Origin: PXRE01 sp964435625
GTDB lineage: Archaea; Halobacteriota; Halobacteria; Halobacteriales; PXRE01
Assembly: GCA_964435625.1 (NCBI GenBank)
Contig: CAYTAG010000043.1
Span: 1-18,812 of the forward strand
Length of the DNA: 18,812 nt
Direction: 5' to 3'
The position numbers were made by a program, and so were the translations under genes. Of this stretch, positions 12,795 through 18,812 are shown in pieces (positions within the stretch are counted from its first letter, which is position 1; the number at the start of each line of letters is the position of its first letter). Under the pieces are notes generated by a model. It did no database searches. It worked only from the letters and a program-made list of their open reading frames with translations, and was not told where the DNA came from.

Positions 12795-13904
12795 CTACTC
12801 GTACCGCGGCAACCGCGCCGACGTGGCGGACCCCTCGACGAACGGCAACTCCGCGACCGTCGCAGGGACGTCCTCGCCGTCGACGCGCACGGACGGGTCC
12901 GTCCCCGGCAGGTCGGCGTCGACCAGCGCGAGGGTGGCCGGCGCCTCCAGCGTAGGGCACTCGGCGGCGCGGGTGATCTCGCCGACGTGGGCGTCCCCGG
13001 CGTGGACGGCCGCCCCCTGCTCCGGGACCGCCTCTGGGCGCAGTCCCACGAGGCGCTTGCCGGGACTGCCGCGGTTCTCGATCCGGGAGACGACCTCCTG
13101 GCCGACGTAACAGCCCTTCTCGAAGTCCAGCGCCGTCCGCAGGCCGAGTTCGTTCGGGATCGCGCCCTCGATCTCGGTCCCGAACAGGGGCGTCCCGGCC
13201 TCCAGGGTGAGCGTCCCCCAGGTGCGGGAGCCGAAGGGGACGGCGTTCAGCCCGCGGTTGACCAGGGTATCGAAGACCGCCTCGGCGTCGTCGGCGCCGC
13301 AGACGACCCCGTACCCGTCCTCGCCGGCCAGGCCGTCGCCGGCGATCACGGTCGCGCCGGCGTCCCCGAGTTCGCCGCGGACGAACGTCAGTGCCGGTTC
13401 CGGGGCGCTGGCGCCGTGGAGGACGCTGGCCACCTTCTCGGTCGCCGAGGGGCCGTGGACGCCGAAGACGGCGAACTCGTCGGTCGCCTCCCGGAGGTCG
13501 ACGTCCTGGATGAACGTCTTGCCGCGCCAGTCCTCGACAAGCGGGCCGGCCCGCTCGGGCGGCGTGAACACCAGCAGGCGCTCGCCGGCGTTGAAGACGT
13601 ACATCTCCGTCTCCACGCGGCCCTGCGGATCGAGCAGGAGCGCGTAACAGCCCCGGCCGTCGCCGTCGGCGGGGTCGGCCGCGCCGGCGCCGGGGACGCG
13701 GTTGGAGACGGCGTTGTCGACGAAGTCGACGCGGTCGTCCCCTTCGACGACGACGACGCCGACCCCTCGCTCGACGACGCCGACGCCGTTGCGGACGGCG
13801 CGGTGGGTCCGTTCGGGGCGACCGTAGTGGTCGACCACCCGGCGGCCGCCGCGCTCGCGGAAGGTCGCGCCGTGGTCCTCGTGGACGGATTCCAGAACGG
13901 TCAT
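12795..13904 (-). CDS. ygfZ: YgfZ/GcvT-type folate-binding protein (aminomethyltransferase homologue)
   Basis: A tetrahydrofolate-binding protein of the GcvT fold that in bacteria (YgfZ) and mitochondria (IBA57) helps assemble or repair certain iron-sulfur enzymes. The 369-residue protein carries the diagnostic YgfZ motif K263-G-C-Y-V-G-Q-E270. The conserved cysteine C265 separates it from true glycine-cleavage T-proteins. E245 in GTPLFGTEIEG fits the folate site, and the C-terminal domain (about 285-369) has the family beta-barrel character. No other glycine-cleavage genes (gcvH, gcvP) are nearby, in keeping with a YgfZ role. The start at 13904 has a weak TATA-like CTTTTCAC about 25 bases upstream. 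It lies downstream of the small winged-helix-like gene on the same strand (138-base gap). Confidence 0.85.
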   Translation of the reverse strand: MTVLESVHEDHGATFRERGGRRVVDHYGRPERTHRAVRNGVGVVERGVGVVVVEGDDRVDFVDNAVSNRVPGAGAADPADGDGRGCYALLLDPQGRVETEMYVFNAGERLLVFTPPERAGPLVEDWRGKTFIQDVDLREATDEFAVFGVHGPSATEKVASVLHGASAPEPALTFVRGELGDAGATVIAGDGLAGEDGYGVVCGADDAEAVFDTLVNRGLNAVPFGSRTWGTLTLEAGTPLFGTEIEGAIPNELGLRTALDFEKGCYVGQEVVSRIENRGSPGKRLVGLRPEAVPEQGAAVHAGDAHVGEITRAAECPTLEAPATLALVDADLPGTDPSVRVDGEDVPATVAELPFVEGSATSARLPRYE

Positions 13905-13956
13905 GCCGGGGGATGGAGCGGCGACGTGAAAAGCGATGCGCTCGCCCGCGGTACGG

Positions 13957-13998
13957 CCGATGGCCCACTCCGGCGGACCGATGGCCGACTCCGGCGGA
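13957..13998. repeat. 2 x 21-bp tandem repeat upstream of ygfZ
   Basis: Bases 13957-13977 and 13978-13998 match at 20 of 21 positions (CCGATGGCC then C or G, then ACTCCGGCGGA). They lie in the 138-base gap between two same-strand genes, 50-95 bases upstream of the ygfZ start. Confidence 0.65.
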
Positions 13999-14042
13999 CG
14001 TCGGTTCCGCGCCCCCGGAACGGAGGCCGGGTCCGGCGGCCC

Positions 14043-14342
14043 TCAGAACGGGAGGCGGTCCCGGATCTCCTCGACCAGCGAGCGGTCGTGGTCGTCGTCC
14101 CCCTCGGGGTCGGGGATCACGCGCTCGTCGGGCAAGATGACCGTGCGCTCGGCTTCCTTCTCGACGGTGATGAGGCCGTCCTCGTCGAGCCGCGACAGCG
14201 CCGCCTCGATCTCGTCGATGTCGACGCCGACGTGGGTCCGGAGTTCGAAGACCGTCATCCCGTCGTCCCGGCGGTCGACGAGCGCGTCGAGCACCTCCAC
14301 CTCCACGTCGTCGCGGTCCCGGTAGTCCTGCCCGATGGTCAT
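14043..14342 (-). CDS. small winged-helix-like protein, conserved haloarchaeal
   Basis: A 99-residue protein: YRDRDDVEVEVLDALVDRRDDGMTVFELRTHVGVDIDEIEAALSRLDEDGLITVE reads as a helix-turn-helix core (about 12-62). A short beta wing follows (VEKEAERTVILPDERVIP), then an acidic tail ending in EEIRDRLPF. The two-helix TVFELRTHV...IDEIEAALSRL with a following wing is the signature of a winged-helix domain, so DNA or protein binding is likely. I recall similar haloarchaeal proteins under a domain-of-unknown-function heading (DUF6432), but cannot confirm it here. The ATG at 14342 is chosen because a TATA-like GGTAAAGGT lies about 25-30 bases upstream on this strand; the longer frame would cross that promoter. 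Function unknown; it may precede ygfZ in a loose operon. Confidence 0.72.
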   Translation of the reverse strand: MTIGQDYRDRDDVEVEVLDALVDRRDDGMTVFELRTHVGVDIDEIEAALSRLDEDGLITVEKEAERTVILPDERVIPDPEGDDDHDRSLVEEIRDRLPF

Positions 14343-14524
14343 CGCCGGTGAATACACGCGGCACACCTTTACCGTTTCCCCTGACAGTTCGCCGTCGTGT
14401 CGGGCAATTGGAGCGGTCGCGGGAGTCCTGCACGGAGCTTTCGACGTGGGCGTGGCGGGACCCTCGAACACTGCCGACCGCCGGACCCGTAGCCTTTTAC
14501 CCAACCGTGGGGTATCTCGGGTAC

Positions 14525-15358
14525 ATGGCGCTGAGGTGTTCGGTGCTCGGGCACGCGTGGGCCGATCCCGAGGTCGAACGGGAGCACGAGGCGCGGGGGT
14601 CGGAGGCCGTCGTCACCGTCCGGGAGTTCCGGACCTGCAAGCGCTGTGGCGACCGCGACGTCCTCGGCGAGGTCACGGAGGTGAAACCCGCCGACGAGGT
14701 CCCCGCCGACGGGAGCGAGGCCGCCGTCAAGGGAATCGGCGACGACTCCCCGGCCAGCACCGACGATGGCGCGGACGCGACCAGCGGGGAGATCGACGAC
14801 GACGCCGAGATCATCGACGACGGGGGCGCCGACGGGGCCTCCGGACGCGTCGACGACACCGGGCACGCCCACGAACGGCCGGAAGCTGAGGAGCAAGCGG
14901 AAGGCGACGGCCGGCCGGCGGACGAGGACGACGGCGTGATCCTCGACGCGGACGAAGAGGTCGACCGGGATTCGGCGGAGTGGCCGGACCCGGGACTGCC
15001 GGACGACGAGGACGTCGAGTACGAACCCCGGCCGTGGCCGAACGCGGAACCGCCGGACCCCGAGCCCCAGGGCCCCCGCGAGCCGGACACCTTCGAGACC
15101 GTGGAGCCGACCGGCGACCGCCCGGAGGGCGGGGGCGAGCCGGTCGATCCGGCGGAGTTCCTCTCGGAGGCCGCCAGCGAGCAGGACCGCGATCCCGACG
15201 ACGGCGACGCCGGGGAGGAACTCCCCCTGGAGGACGTCGAGGTGTTCTGTCCGAACTGCGAGTTCGTCGACGAGCGTCCCACGCCGTCGCTGCGGGGCGG
15301 CGACAGCTGTCCGGCGTGTCGCACGAGCTACCTCGAGGAGCGGGAGGACCAGGCGTAG
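14525..15358 (+). CDS. acidic protein with zinc ribbons at both ends, conserved haloarchaeal
   Basis: A 277-residue soluble protein. The N-terminal block MALRCSVLGHAW...RTCKRCGDRDVL offers C5, H10, C38 and C41 as a zinc site. The C-terminal block FCPNCEF...SCPACRTSY offers C242, C245, C262 and C265. The roughly 190 residues between are extremely acidic, proline- and glycine-rich and presumably disordered. The N-terminal block recurs in haloarchaeal proteins I recall as DUF7093, but I cannot verify the family here. The start at 14525 follows a TATA-like CCTTTTACC (about 14492-14500) at leaderless spacing; the frame upstream lacks the family character. The gene stands alone. The arrangement suggests a flexible scaffold or nucleic-acid-linked protein, but function is unknown. 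Confidence 0.76.
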   Translation: MALRCSVLGHAWADPEVEREHEARGSEAVVTVREFRTCKRCGDRDVLGEVTEVKPADEVPADGSEAAVKGIGDDSPASTDDGADATSGEIDDDAEIIDDGGADGASGRVDDTGHAHERPEAEEQAEGDGRPADEDDGVILDADEEVDRDSAEWPDPGLPDDEDVEYEPRPWPNAEPPDPEPQGPREPDTFETVEPTGDRPEGGGEPVDPAEFLSEAASEQDRDPDDGDAGEELPLEDVEVFCPNCEFVDERPTPSLRGGDSCPACRTSYLEEREDQA

Positions 15359-15367
15359 TACGAAAGT

Positions 15368-15375
15368 CGTAAATC
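15368..15375 (+). promoter_or_regulatory. TATA-like box for the DUF5611-like gene
   Basis: TCGTAAAT lies 24-31 bases before the ATG at 15399 and only ten bases after the preceding stop codon. The gene therefore probably has its own start site despite the short gap. Confidence 0.5.
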
Positions 15376-15398
15376 CGATCCTGTCGAATGCCCCTCCA

Positions 15399-15788
15399 AT
15401 GAAGGAGTACAAGATGCGACGAGGCGAGTACCTCGACGAGCGGGTGCCGGACATGGAAGCGACCGTCGAGGAGTACTTCGGGCCCATCACGGACACCGAG
15501 GAGTACAAGGGAAGCGACCTGTACGTCGTCGAGGAGCCCTCGAACCCGGTGTTCGAACACATCGTCGCCGGCACCGTCGAGTACGACGGCAAGAAGGACA
15601 AACTCGGCGTCGCGTTCGAGGAACGCGACCCGACGGAACTATCCGCCGACGAACTCCAGGCGGCCGAGGAGGCCGTCGACAACAAGAACGACTTCCTGCT
15701 GGAGGCGACGGGCCGGGACGCGAAGGCCCGCCGCGATTCCATGAAACGCGCCGTCGAGGACGACCCCGACCACGACGTTGACGCCTGA
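15399..15788 (+). CDS. DUF5611-like conserved archaeal protein
   Basis: A 129-residue acidic soluble protein beginning MKEYKMRRGEYLDERVPDMEATVEEYFG, which I recognise as the opening of the archaeal DUF5611 family. A beta-rich core follows (SDLYVVEEPSNPVFEHIVAGTVEYDGKKDKLGVAFEERDP, about 44-84). A helical region ends in RRDSMKRAVEDDPDHDVDA. There are no cysteines, membrane helices or catalytic motifs. The start is supported by the TATA-like box at 15368-15375. It is a housekeeping-like conserved protein of unknown function found in halophiles and, as I recall, methanogens. The short distance to the zinc-ribbon gene upstream is the only context. Confidence 0.75.
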   Translation: MKEYKMRRGEYLDERVPDMEATVEEYFGPITDTEEYKGSDLYVVEEPSNPVFEHIVAGTVEYDGKKDKLGVAFEERDPTELSADELQAAEEAVDNKNDFLLEATGRDAKARRDSMKRAVEDDPDHDVDA

Positions 15789-15946
15789 GCGCGGACGTTT
15801 CTCCCGGTTCGTCCCGCGACGAGCGTAGCCGTCCCACCGACAGCGACGGCAGTCCCCACACGGAACGTGGCGACGGCCCGGCGTCGCGTCTGCGGCGGCC
15901 GTGCCGGTCACCCCGGCCCGACGGGGCGGGCGGTCCACCGCGGTCG

Positions 15947-16100
15947 TGTTTAGTGAGGCCACGGTGGCCGGCACAGCCGGTGTGGGTGAGACTGAAAAGG
16001 GACGGCCGGTTCGGCGAACTCCGGCGACGCAAGGACCGCAGGCCGAGGACCGCAGCGAGCCGCGGGAGTCGAACCGGCCGGGACGTTCCGGGCCGTCGCG
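15947..16100 (+). ncRNA. possible structured RNA or interspersed repeat element
   Basis: The GAGACTGAAAAGGGAC box (15988-16003) leads into an 11-bp perfect stem (16003-16013 with 16070-16080). Inside the loop, AGGACCGCAG-type units repeat and CGAGCCGCGGGAG follows. TGTTTAGT (about 15947-15954) could be its promoter. I recall similar GACTGAAAGGG-hairpin blocks between haloarchaeal genes, which suggests a dispersed repeat that may be transcribed. Transcription is unproven, and the strand is a guess from the motif orientation. Confidence 0.35.
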
Positions 16101-16153
16101 GTGACGAAGTAGACGACATCGACTAACCCGACGCGACTTCACCGCTGCCCGTA

Positions 16154-16160
16154 CCTTTAA
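16154..16160 (+). promoter_or_regulatory. TATA-like box for the HVO_0416-type zinc finger gene
   Basis: CCTTTAAGG is centred about 30 bases before the ATG at 16188, giving a leaderless or near-leaderless transcript. Confidence 0.5.
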
Positions 16161-16187
16161 GGCGTGGTGTGACATAGCATAACACGT

Positions 16188-16370
16188 ATGGCGTCCGCAC
16201 CGGACTCCGGAAGCGACGAACTGTTCGACGAGTTCCTCACGCGTCGCGGTCACGACACGGAGGACGTAGCGTGGGAACGGGACCACAACAAAAAGCAGTG
16301 TCCGGAGTGCAGCGGCCTCCACGAACTGTCGGCGTCGCGCTGTTCGGTCTGCGACTGGGCGCCGAACTGA
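16188..16370 (+). CDS. zinc finger microprotein, HVO_0416-like
   Basis: A 60-residue protein with C38-P-E-C41 and C52-S-V-C55 forming a zinc ribbon after an acidic N-terminal helix (SDELFDEFLTRRGHDTEDV) and a basic linker (DHNKKQ). The order FDEFL..RGH..W.R..NKKQCPECGxLH..A..C.VC.W matches the haloarchaeal family I know as HVO_0416-type. The start at 16188 is the first Met of that pattern and follows a TATA-like box. It stands alone, about 100 bases ahead of another zinc-ribbon microprotein. Function unknown; such proteins are too small for catalysis and probably act through binding. Confidence 0.83.
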   Translation: MASAPDSGSDELFDEFLTRRGHDTEDVAWERDHNKKQCPECSGLHELSASRCSVCDWAPN

Positions 16371-16436
16371 CGGCGTGGCCCCGGCCGGAACGAGGCGAAT
16401 CGAACCCGCATGGATTCCGCCGTCCTTTCGATAGAA

Positions 16437-16468
16437 CTATTAGAGATAATTTCTAACTACCGCAGGAG
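16437..16468 (+). promoter_or_regulatory. AT-rich promoter and Shine-Dalgarno of the 16474 microprotein gene
   Basis: CTATTAG and GATAATTT (about 16437-16452) form an AT-rich box, and AGGAG (16464-16468) ends five bases before the ATG at 16474. This is one of few genes here with a clear ribosome-binding site, so it should have a leader. Confidence 0.5.
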
Positions 16469-16473
16469 ATAGA

Positions 16474-16632
16474 ATGCCAGAGTGTCAGAACTGCGGGTCC
16501 TTCGTCACCGACGCCTACGCCAGAGTGTTCACCCCCCGTGGTGTAGAGAACCCTCGCGTCTGTCCCGAGTGCGAGGACAAGATCCGCGACGGGAGCGAGG
16601 TCCGGGAAGCTCGTTCCCCGCGGAACAACTAG
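16474..16632 (+). CDS. zinc-ribbon microprotein (DUF7563-like), too short for routine ORF calling
   Basis: A 52-residue protein: MPECQNCGSFVTDAYARVFTP...RVCPECEDKIRDG...ARSPRNN. C4/C7 and C30/C33 form a zinc ribbon around a beta hairpin, followed by an acidic helix and a basic end. I recognise the wording of a conserved haloarchaeal family (recalled as DUF7563, not verified). Support comes from the two CxxC pairs, the AGGAG site just upstream and an AT-rich promoter. It lies between another zinc-ribbon gene and the helicase gene, all on the plus strand, but each seems to have its own promoter. Function unknown; DNA or protein binding is plausible. Confidence 0.8.
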   Translation: MPECQNCGSFVTDAYARVFTPRGVENPRVCPECEDKIRDGSEVREARSPRNN

Positions 16633-16702
16633 TCTCCCCCTGCGTTCTCCTCCTCGACGGCGGGACCTCCCCGCCAGTTCCGCCCGGACGAATTCCAAGA
16701 CG

Positions 16703-16710
16703 CTTATAGG
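16703..16710 (+). promoter_or_regulatory. TATA box of the helicase gene
   Basis: CTTATAGG lies 24-31 bases before the ATG at 16734, the spacing for a leaderless transcript. Confidence 0.55.
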
Positions 16711-16733
16711 TCCCCGGCCCTTGTCTCGGTCCA

Positions 16734-18590
16734 ATGACCGATTCGGAGCAACGAGTCACTCGACTGTTCGGTGGGCCGGGCAGCGGGAAGACGACGGCGC
16801 TGCTCGACCGGGTCGAGGCCATCATGGACCGGGACGACGTCGTGGTCGACGACGTGTTGCTGGTTTCGTACACGCGGGCAGCGGCCGCCGAGGTCCGCGA
16901 GCGACTGGCCGAACGCCTCGACGTGTCGCCGCGGGCGCTCCGTGGCAACGTCTGTACGATGCACGCGAAGGCCTACGACCTGCTGGACCTCTCGCGGGGC
17001 GACGTCGTCGACGAGTCCGACAAGACGGACTTTTGCGAGGAGTACGGCCTCCCCTACGAGGACGAGTACGAGGGCGCGGCCCGCCGGACCGCCCGTTCGA
17101 CCACGCTGGGCAACAAGGTGATCGCCACGAGCCAGTGGCTCCAGCGGACCAGCCGCGACGTCACCGACTGGTACGACGTCCCCTTCCAGTGGAACGTCGA
17201 GAAGGTGCGGCTGCCGCCGGACATCGACCCCAACGCCCAGGAGGGCAACAAGTACACCCCGACCTGGCCCAGCGACGACGACCGGTTCGACGTGCCGGAG
17301 GCGATCCGCGCCTGGCGGACCTACAAGGGCGAACACGACCTCGTCGGCTTCGCGGACATGCTGGAACGGGTCGAACAGCGAGCGCTGGTCCCGGACGTCG
17401 ACTACCTCGTCATCGACGAGTTCCAGGACATCACCACGTTGCAGTACGACGTCTACGACTCCTGGAAACCCCACGTCGAGAAGGTGCTGGTCGCCGGCGA
17501 CGACGACCAGGTCGTGTACGCCTGGCAGGGCGCCGACCCGCAACTGCTGCTCGAGGAGGGCGGCAACAGCGTCATCCTCGATACCTCCCACCGCCTGCCC
17601 TCGCAGATCCTGCAGGTCGTCCAGCGTGAGGTCAGGCACATCGACGAGCGCCAGGAGAAGAACCTCTCGCCGCGCAAGGAGGGCGGCGCCGTCGAGGCCG
17701 TCCGGAGCCCCTCGATGCTGGACCTCGTCCGGAACGTCCGCGCGACCGTCGACGAGGACCCCGACGGCTCCGTGATGGTGCTGTTCCGCGCGCGCTACCA
17801 GATGTTCCGGTTCATCGACGAGTTCATCACCGAAGGGATGCCGTTCCAGGTGATGACCGACCAGCGGATGTGGACCGACCGCCTGGCGCAGTTCGTCGAC
17901 GCCGTCGAGGCGGTCGACGCCGAGGATCCCATCGACGGCCTGCAGGCCCAGCGGCTGGCGAACATGCTGGCGGACTCGGCGTTCGGCACCAACGAGCGCG
18001 ACGAGATGTTCGACGCCATCGAACAGCGCAAGGAAGCCGAGGACGTCGAGGACCTCACCGAACTCACCTTCGAGCCCGACTTCGTCACCGAACGCGCGCC
18101 GTTCATGCCCGACCCGGTCTCCGCGTCGGAGATGATCCGGAAGGTCACCAGCTTCCAGAAAAAGAGCATGAAGGCGTACTTCGCCGGCGAGTACCGCGAG
18201 ATGCCCCGCGGCCAGGTCCGGATCGGCACCATCCACTCCGCGAAGGGTCGGGAGGCCGACCACGTGTTCGTCGCGACCGACCTCACCGAGAAGGTCGTCG
18301 AGCAGATGGCCGCGACCGTCCGCCAGAAGGACATCGACGTCCCCAGCGTCGACGAGTTCACCAAGACGACCGACCCCGTACCCACCCTCACCGACAACGA
18401 GCGCCGGGTCTTCTACGTCGGCATGTCTCGCGCCCGCGAGCGACTCGTCGTCCTGGAGAACCTGGTCGACGGTGCACCGACGCTCCCCATCGACGTCCTG
18501 CTGACCGGCGAACCGACCGACCGGGACCCCCAGGAACTGATCGACGAGACCACCGACGACAAGGTCGAGGCCGAGGCGGCCGGCGACTGA
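16734..18590 (+). CDS. UvrD/Rep-type superfamily I DNA helicase
   Basis: An ATP-dependent 3'-5' DNA translocase expected to act in repair or replication restart. All SF1 motifs are visible in 618 residues: Walker A GGPGSGKT (13-20), motif Ia SYTRAAAAEVRERL (45-58), Walker B V-I-D228-E-F-Q-D232, and motif III VAGDDDQVVYAWQGAD (253-268). Motif IV is HRLPSQI (286-292), motif V GTIHSAKGREADHVFV (498-513) and motif VI RRVFYVGMSRARERLVV (557-573). It is somewhat shorter than bacterial UvrD (about 720), mostly because the 1B/2B insertions and C-terminal tail are reduced. An acidic tail ends the chain. There is no nuclease domain. It has its own TATA box and no operon partner. A general Rep/UvrD assignment is safe; the exact repair pathway is not. 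Confidence 0.92.
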   Translation: MTDSEQRVTRLFGGPGSGKTTALLDRVEAIMDRDDVVVDDVLLVSYTRAAAAEVRERLAERLDVSPRALRGNVCTMHAKAYDLLDLSRGDVVDESDKTDFCEEYGLPYEDEYEGAARRTARSTTLGNKVIATSQWLQRTSRDVTDWYDVPFQWNVEKVRLPPDIDPNAQEGNKYTPTWPSDDDRFDVPEAIRAWRTYKGEHDLVGFADMLERVEQRALVPDVDYLVIDEFQDITTLQYDVYDSWKPHVEKVLVAGDDDQVVYAWQGADPQLLLEEGGNSVILDTSHRLPSQILQVVQREVRHIDERQEKNLSPRKEGGAVEAVRSPSMLDLVRNVRATVDEDPDGSVMVLFRARYQMFRFIDEFITEGMPFQVMTDQRMWTDRLAQFVDAVEAVDAEDPIDGLQAQRLANMLADSAFGTNERDEMFDAIEQRKEAEDVEDLTELTFEPDFVTERAPFMPDPVSASEMIRKVTSFQKKSMKAYFAGEYREMPRGQVRIGTIHSAKGREADHVFVATDLTEKVVEQMAATVRQKDIDVPSVDEFTKTTDPVPTLTDNERRVFYVGMSRARERLVVLENLVDGAPTLPIDVLLTGEPTDRDPQELIDETTDDKVEAEAAGD

Positions 18591-18704
18591 AGTCCGGTAA
18601 GGGCGGCTTTTGGTGGTCCGCCGCCAGCGGCGTTCCCGCTCGAATCTGGTTACCGTCGTCTGGCCGTCGCATAACGAAATGCCTGGACGCCGACCAGGTG
18701 GACG
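18591..18704. other. short intergenic region with terminator-like sequence and promoter
   Basis: GGCGGCTTTTGG (about 18602-18613) after the helicase stop, with CCGCCGCC just beyond, could end transcription. GCATAACG (about 18668-18675) is a weak TATA-like box about 30 bases before the ATG at 18705. Confidence 0.35.
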
Positions 18705-18812
18705 ATGGCACTGACACAGATCGACCGCGTCAGCCAGGACGACGAGATGGCCGAATGCATCGACAACTGCCTGGAAGCCGCCCAGGCCTGCGAGTGGTGC
18801 GCCGACGAGTGC
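18705..18812 (+). CDS. four-helix-bundle copper-binding-type cysteine-rich protein (3' part outside window)
   Basis: Only the first 36 residues are visible: MALTQIDRVSQDDEMAECIDNCLEAAQACEWCADEC. The cysteines C18, C22, C29, C32 and C36 sit at CxxxC and CxxC spacings along helices, the pattern of the DUF326/Csp-type four-helix bundles that store or bind copper(I) inside a helical bundle. Full members are about 110-130 residues, so most of the chain lies beyond the window. The ATG at 18705 begins the pattern and follows a weak TATA-like box. There is no visible metal-export neighbour. A copper-buffering role is inferred from the family. Confidence 0.7.
   Translation, partial: MALTQIDRVSQDDEMAECIDNCLEAAQACEWCADEC

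Larger units (their letters stand above)
15789..16187. other. 399-base intergenic region with a structured non-coding element
   Basis: No convincing gene on either strand. From about 15945 to 16110 the sequence reads GTGTTTAGTGAGG..., GGGTGAGACTGAAAAGGGA and then a long imperfect hairpin. Its outer stem is a perfect 11-bp inverted repeat, CGGCCGGTTCG (16003-16013) with CGAACCGGCCG (16070-16080). The loop carries AGGACCGCAG twice. The style matches intergenic elements I associate with haloarchaeal genomes. The last part holds the promoter of the gene at 16188. Confidence 0.55.

Noticed and set aside
16385..16425. GGGTTCGATTC on the minus strand looks like a tRNA T-loop
   Set aside because: The flanking bases do not form a five-pair T-stem, and there is no anticodon arm, D-arm or acceptor stem within tRNA distance.
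1..18812. CRISPR array, prophage or integrative element
   Set aside because: No regularly spaced direct repeats of CRISPR size, no integrase, no transposase and no tRNA attachment site were seen.

Overview
The window looks like chromosomal DNA of a halophilic archaeon (class Halobacteria). The DNA is very GC-rich, the predicted proteins are strongly acidic, and many genes have a TATA-like box about 25-35 bases before the start codon with no room for a leader, which is the leaderless arrangement typical of haloarchaea. Several genes are of recognisably haloarchaeal type: small zinc-ribbon proteins, a CspA-like cold shock protein, an RNase R-like RNB nuclease and a geranylgeranyl reductase-family flavoprotein. 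I could not fix the genus. I see no rRNA, tRNA, CRISPR array, transposase or phage gene.

Layout. Bases 1-3654 hold a TatD-type metal hydrolase (minus strand, cut by the window edge), divergent from a tightly coupled pair: inositol-3-phosphate synthase and an alkaline-phosphatase-superfamily phosphodiesterase. The trio resembles part of an ebo-type metabolite cluster. Bases 3655-4209 have no convincing gene but carry a striking AT-rich, operator-like set of inverted repeats (3692-3742) and a low-complexity palindrome-rich stretch. Bases 4210-7570 carry a zinc-ribbon protein, a two-helix membrane protein, the RNB exoribonuclease behind a hairpin-rich leader or intergenic region, a GNAT acetyltransferase, a 38-residue zinc-ribbon microprotein and a cold shock protein. 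Bases 7729-11389 carry a geranylgeranyl reductase-family enzyme and two divergent oligopeptide/dipeptide-type ABC permeases, separated by a 374-base gap that holds a perfect 28-bp palindrome and a 3x21-bp tandem repeat.

Bases 11396-15788 encode a zinc-ribbon membrane protein, an HtpX-like M48 protease, a YgfZ/GcvT-type folate-binding protein, a short winged-helix-like protein, a long acidic protein with zinc ribbons at both ends, and a DUF5611-like protein. Bases 15789-16187 are non-coding and contain a structured element that resembles an interspersed haloarchaeal intergenic repeat. Two zinc-finger microproteins follow, then a UvrD/Rep-type SF1 helicase (16734-18590), and the window ends inside a cysteine-rich, probably copper-binding four-helix-bundle protein.

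Most genes are single transcription units of housekeeping or conserved-haloarchaeal character. The only clear coupled operon is inositol-phosphate synthase plus phosphodiesterase. The best candidates for undescribed biology are the orphan operator array at 3692-3742, the ebo-like inositol locus with its atypical phosphodiesterase, the palindromes placed directly before the 7202 and 10226 genes, and the structured non-coding element around 15940-16110.
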